6,776 bases of DNA from Hyphomonadaceae bacterium UBA7672 (GTDB lineage Bacteria > Pseudomonadota > Alphaproteobacteria > Caulobacterales > Hyphomonadaceae), in assembly GCA_002483135.1 (NCBI GenBank), contig DLHI01000008.1:1-6776 (forward strand), in the 5' to 3' direction. Below the pieces are notes generated by a model. That model had not been told where the DNA came from, made no database searches, and worked only from the letters and a program-made list of their open reading frames with translations. Both the position numbers and the translations under genes were made by a program. The number at the start of each line of letters is the position of its first letter. Position 1 is the first letter of the stretch. This document shows positions 4,730-6,776 of this stretch, one piece after another.

Positions 4730-5431
4730 ATGAGCGATACGGCCAATCCGCCAAATCTGGCAAGCAAGGAGGAATTCGACGCCCGCCTGAAGCGGACGGA
4801 CGAGGACCGCTGGCTGGCGACCCGCTATGCGGACGATGCCGGGCGGGAGCGGTTGGTCGCCATCTACCTGATGAACAACGAGTTGCAGCGGGCGCTACAG
4901 GCGCGCGAGGCCATGCTGGGGAAGATCCGCGTGCAGTGGTGGCGCGAGACGCTGGAACAGGTGGGCGGGGCGGGTCCCGTACGGCGGCACGATCTGGCCG
5001 AGGAGCTGGCGCGGGTGACGAGCGGACGGGGCGACCTGATGGCGCCTCTGATGGCGCTGGTGGATGCCTTCGACGACATTCTCGACGATCACCTGCGAGC
5101 CGGCGGGCACCAGGATGGCGGCGAGCATGAGGCGCGGCATCTGGCGGCGGAGGCCAAGCTGATGCGGCTGGCGGGGCTGGCGCTGGCGCCTGGCGCGGCC
5201 GAGGCGCAGCTCGTTGCGATGGGGCGCGTGGCGGAAGCGGCGCTGGCGATGAAGGCGGGGCTGGATGGCGCCGCGGAACGGTGGGACGCCGCGCGGCGAG
5301 GGGCGCGGGTCGTGCCTTCCGGCATGTGGCCGGCAATGCTGCATCTGGCGGGGCGTTCGGGCGGGCCCGAGCCGTCGGCGTTCGGGAAGCGGTGGCGGAT
5401 GTTCAACGCGGCGCTGTGGCGGAGGCTGTAG
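4730..5431 (+). CDS. Squalene/phytoene-synthase-fold protein, NDUFAF6-like, probably not catalytic
   Basis: The 233-residue product shows the N-terminal half of the trans-isoprenyl synthase fold: DEDRWLATRYADDAGRERL (24-42), AIYLMNNELQRAL (44-56) and IRVQWWRETLE (67-77). In true squalene and phytoene synthases the second block reads YAFCRxxDDxxD; here those aspartates are replaced (Q53, R54, Q57), and the later block that normally carries a second Asp motif reads GRVAEAALAMKAG (165-177) with no aspartate. The string MNNELQRAL followed by IRVQWW is close to the FNVEL...RMQFW pattern of NDUFAF6, a mitochondrial complex I assembly factor. It is somewhat shorter than the usual 270-290 residues. 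I infer loss of prenyl-diphosphate condensation and a scaffold or assembly role. A D/H-rich patch (112-121, DAFDDILDDH) is not at the expected catalytic position. The ATG at 4730 lacks an evident ribosome binding site; a TTG six bases upstream is no better, so leaderless translation is possible. No carotenoid or hopanoid gene is nearby. Confidence 0.85.
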   Translation: MSDTANPPNLASKEEFDARLKRTDEDRWLATRYADDAGRERLVAIYLMNNELQRALQAREAMLGKIRVQWWRETLEQVGGAGPVRRHDLAEELARVTSGRGDLMAPLMALVDAFDDILDDHLRAGGHQDGGEHEARHLAAEAKLMRLAGLALAPGAAEAQLVAMGRVAEAALAMKAGLDGAAERWDAARRGARVVPSGMWPAMLHLAGRSGGPEPSAFGKRWRMFNAALWRRL

Positions 5432-5531
5432 GACGCCCGGCTTACCAGATGACAATCCCCTCCGGCCGCTGTTTGGTATCGCCTGGGGAAGAATCGGCAG
5501 CGGGGCGCTGGTGAACAATCTATTCAATCCG

Positions 5532-6290
5532 ATGAGTTGGGTGCGGGCGTTGCGGCGGCCGCTGGTGTTGGCCGGGCTCGCGGTCGACCTGTTTCCGATC
5601 TACGGCGTGATTGCGTTCGGGTGGAACGCCGTGCCGCTCGTGATGCTGTACTGGATGGAGAACATCATCGCTGGCGTGATGACGCTGCCGCGTATCTTCG
5701 TGTCGGGCGCTACGTTTGGCATTGGCGGCATGCTTATGGGGACATTCCTCAGCGCGTTCTTCGTGTTTCACTATGGCCTGTTCTGCGCCGTGCACGGGAC
5801 GTTCCTGATGGCGTTCATCAGCATGGGCAATGGAACGATGGGCGCTCAAGAGCCGATCATGATGGACGTGTTCGGGATGTTCCAGTTCGGGCTGAACTCC
5901 GGGCTGCATGTCGCCTGGTTCGTTTATGCAATCATTGCTTTCCAGGTCCTGGTGTTCATCTCGGAGTTCCTCGTGAAGGGCGAATGGAAGAACACGAACC
6001 CGATGGCGGAGATGTTTGCGCCGTATGGACGGATCATTGTGTTGCACTTCGCCATCTTCGCCGGTGCGGGCGCGCTGTTCCTGCTGGGCCAGCCAATTAT
6101 CGGTGTCATGGCGCTGATCGCGTTCCGGGCGCTGTATGGCGTCGTGAACAACGGCTCGAAGGAGTTCGGGTTCGAGACCGACTTCAACAAGGCGATGGAT
6201 GGCGTGCGGTCGCGCGAATATTTCGAGAAGGCGATGCGCGGCGAAGACCCCAACGCGAAAACGCCAGACCGCGACAACAAGACCAAATGA
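5532..6290 (+). CDS. DUF6498-like multi-pass membrane protein of unknown function
   Basis: The 252-residue protein is strongly hydrophobic, with about six membrane segments: roughly 11-30, 33-53, 63-98 (long, perhaps two), 122-148, 165-186 and 187-203. After these comes a soluble, charged C-terminal tail (207-252) rich in Lys, Asp and Arg. I recognise the pattern of DUF6498 from LYWMEN (39-44), just after the first helix, and the FHYGLFCAVHG block (79-89) with two histidines; no function is established for that family. Acidic, histidine and asparagine residues in or near the membrane (E43, N44, H80, H88) could bind metal or cofactor, but that is speculation. The start is uncertain: the ATG at 5532 has no ribosome binding site, and an in-frame GTG at 5511 preceded by GGGG would add seven residues. 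It follows the synthase-fold gene by 100 bases on the same strand, so co-transcription is possible. Its stop codon abuts that of trmFO on the other strand. Confidence 0.8.
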   Translation: MSWVRALRRPLVLAGLAVDLFPIYGVIAFGWNAVPLVMLYWMENIIAGVMTLPRIFVSGATFGIGGMLMGTFLSAFFVFHYGLFCAVHGTFLMAFISMGNGTMGAQEPIMMDVFGMFQFGLNSGLHVAWFVYAIIAFQVLVFISEFLVKGEWKNTNPMAEMFAPYGRIIVLHFAIFAGAGALFLLGQPIIGVMALIAFRALYGVVNNGSKEFGFETDFNKAMDGVRSREYFEKAMRGEDPNAKTPDRDNKTK

Positions 6291-6776
6291 TCAGGCGGTT
6301 GCAGATTGAGCGGCCTGCTGGCTGGACAGCCAGGCGCCGAGATCGTCCAACGCGCGCAACGACATCAGACGCTTGCGGGCGCGGCCTTTGTCGGCGCCCT
6401 TGAGGCGCTTGCCATCCGGGCTCTTGAGTTCGACGGGGCCGAGTTCGGGAAAGAGGCCGAAGTTTACGTTCATCGGCTGAAACGAGCGGGCGGTTGAATC
6501 CTCGATCTGGCCGACGACGTGGCCGCCGGTGATGTGGTTGACCAGCGCGCCGAGCGCCGTTGTGTCTGGCGGGGGCGCGACCTGGCGGCCGAGGGCCTGG
6601 GCTGCGGCCATGCGGCCGGCGACCAGACCCATTGCGGCGCTTTCGACATAGCCTTCAACGCCAGTCACCTGTCCCGCGAAACGGACGCGCGGATCGGCCT
6701 TGAGGCGCAACTGGCGGTCGAGCAGGACGGGCGAGTTGATGAAGGTGTTGCGGTGGATGCCGCCGAGGCGCGCGAA
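6291..6776 (-). CDS. trmFO: TrmFO, folate/FAD-dependent tRNA (uracil-54-C5) methyltransferase, C-terminal part
   Basis: TrmFO makes 5-methyluridine at position 54 of the tRNA T-loop using methylenetetrahydrofolate and FAD, in the cytoplasm. Only the last 161 codons lie in the window; the frame stays open through the right edge, so the start and N-terminal FAD-binding motif are outside (usual length about 435-480 residues). The diagnostic blocks are LGGIHRNTFINSPVLLD near the edge (6776 to about 6717), GQVTGVEGYVESAAMGL, ALGALVNHITGG and FQPMNVNFGLFPEL, all in the order found in TrmFO. The C-terminal tail is Ala/Ser/Gln-rich and variable. The TTG at 6710 is internal, since the conserved HRNTFINSP block lies before it. 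The gene converges on the membrane-protein gene with no intergenic base. Confidence 0.95.
   Translation of the reverse strand, partial: FARLGGIHRNTFINSPVLLDRQLRLKADPRVRFAGQVTGVEGYVESAAMGLVAGRMAAAQALGRQVAPPPDTTALGALVNHITGGHVVGQIEDSTARSFQPMNVNFGLFPELGPVELKSPDGKRLKGADKGRARKRLMSLRALDDLGAWLSSQQAAQSATA

Noticed and set aside
5265..5531. N-terminal extension of the membrane protein back into the synthase-fold gene
   Set aside because: The added residues are Arg/Gly/Cys-rich out-of-frame translation of the upstream gene, and the natural N-terminus lies just before the first helix.
5537..6403. Open + strand frame overlapping the membrane-protein gene and the trmFO end
   Set aside because: It is Arg-rich, without hydrophobic or domain pattern; the neighbouring frame gives a well-formed membrane protein.

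Overview
The window is a high-GC chromosomal segment that looks alphaproteobacterial, possibly from the Caulobacterales/Hyphomonadales side. That placement is an inference from the Fe-superoxide dismutase sequence, TrmFO next to a squalene/phytoene-synthase-like gene, and dispersed intergenic hairpin repeats; there is no rRNA or other decisive marker. I see seven protein genes (one cut by the right edge), no tRNA or rRNA, no CRISPR array, no transposase and no phage gene. It reads as an ordinary housekeeping/accessory stretch. The less explained parts are two hairpin-pair repeats, an exported protein of unknown function, a synthase-fold protein without its catalytic aspartates, and a DUF6498-like membrane protein.

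Layout. Positions 1-414 have no convincing gene. They hold a small stem-loop, a compound inverted-repeat element (130-234) and a 14-bp perfect hairpin (257-298). Next, on the + strand, is an exported cyclophilin-type peptidyl-prolyl isomerase (415-1131). A second compound inverted repeat (1162-1281) fills the gap between this gene and a convergent minus-strand cluster. In transcription order that cluster is an EAL-domain c-di-GMP phosphodiesterase (3874 to 3083), a TauD/TfdA-type Fe(II)/2-oxoglutarate dioxygenase (3011 to 2154) and an exported protein of unknown function (2151 to 1321). The last two genes are only 2 bases apart. Upstream of the EAL gene is the minus-strand sodB (4655 to 4053), with a probable terminator in the gap. 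A 74-bp divergent spacer separates sodB from a + strand pair: a squalene/phytoene-synthase-fold protein (4730-5431) and a multi-pass membrane protein (5532-6290). The + strand pair meets the minus-strand trmFO (6291 to beyond 6776) tail to tail with no spacer.

How the genes may work together. The dioxygenase and the exported protein are probably co-transcribed and may share translational coupling, but neither substrate nor role can be read from sequence. The EAL protein may share their transcript; a 71-bp gap makes this less certain. The isomerase likely acts on proteins folding in the periplasm, SodB detoxifies cytoplasmic superoxide, and TrmFO methylates U54 of tRNA. The synthase-fold protein most resembles the NDUFAF6-like branch, known in mitochondria as a complex I assembly factor, so a non-terpenoid role is plausible.
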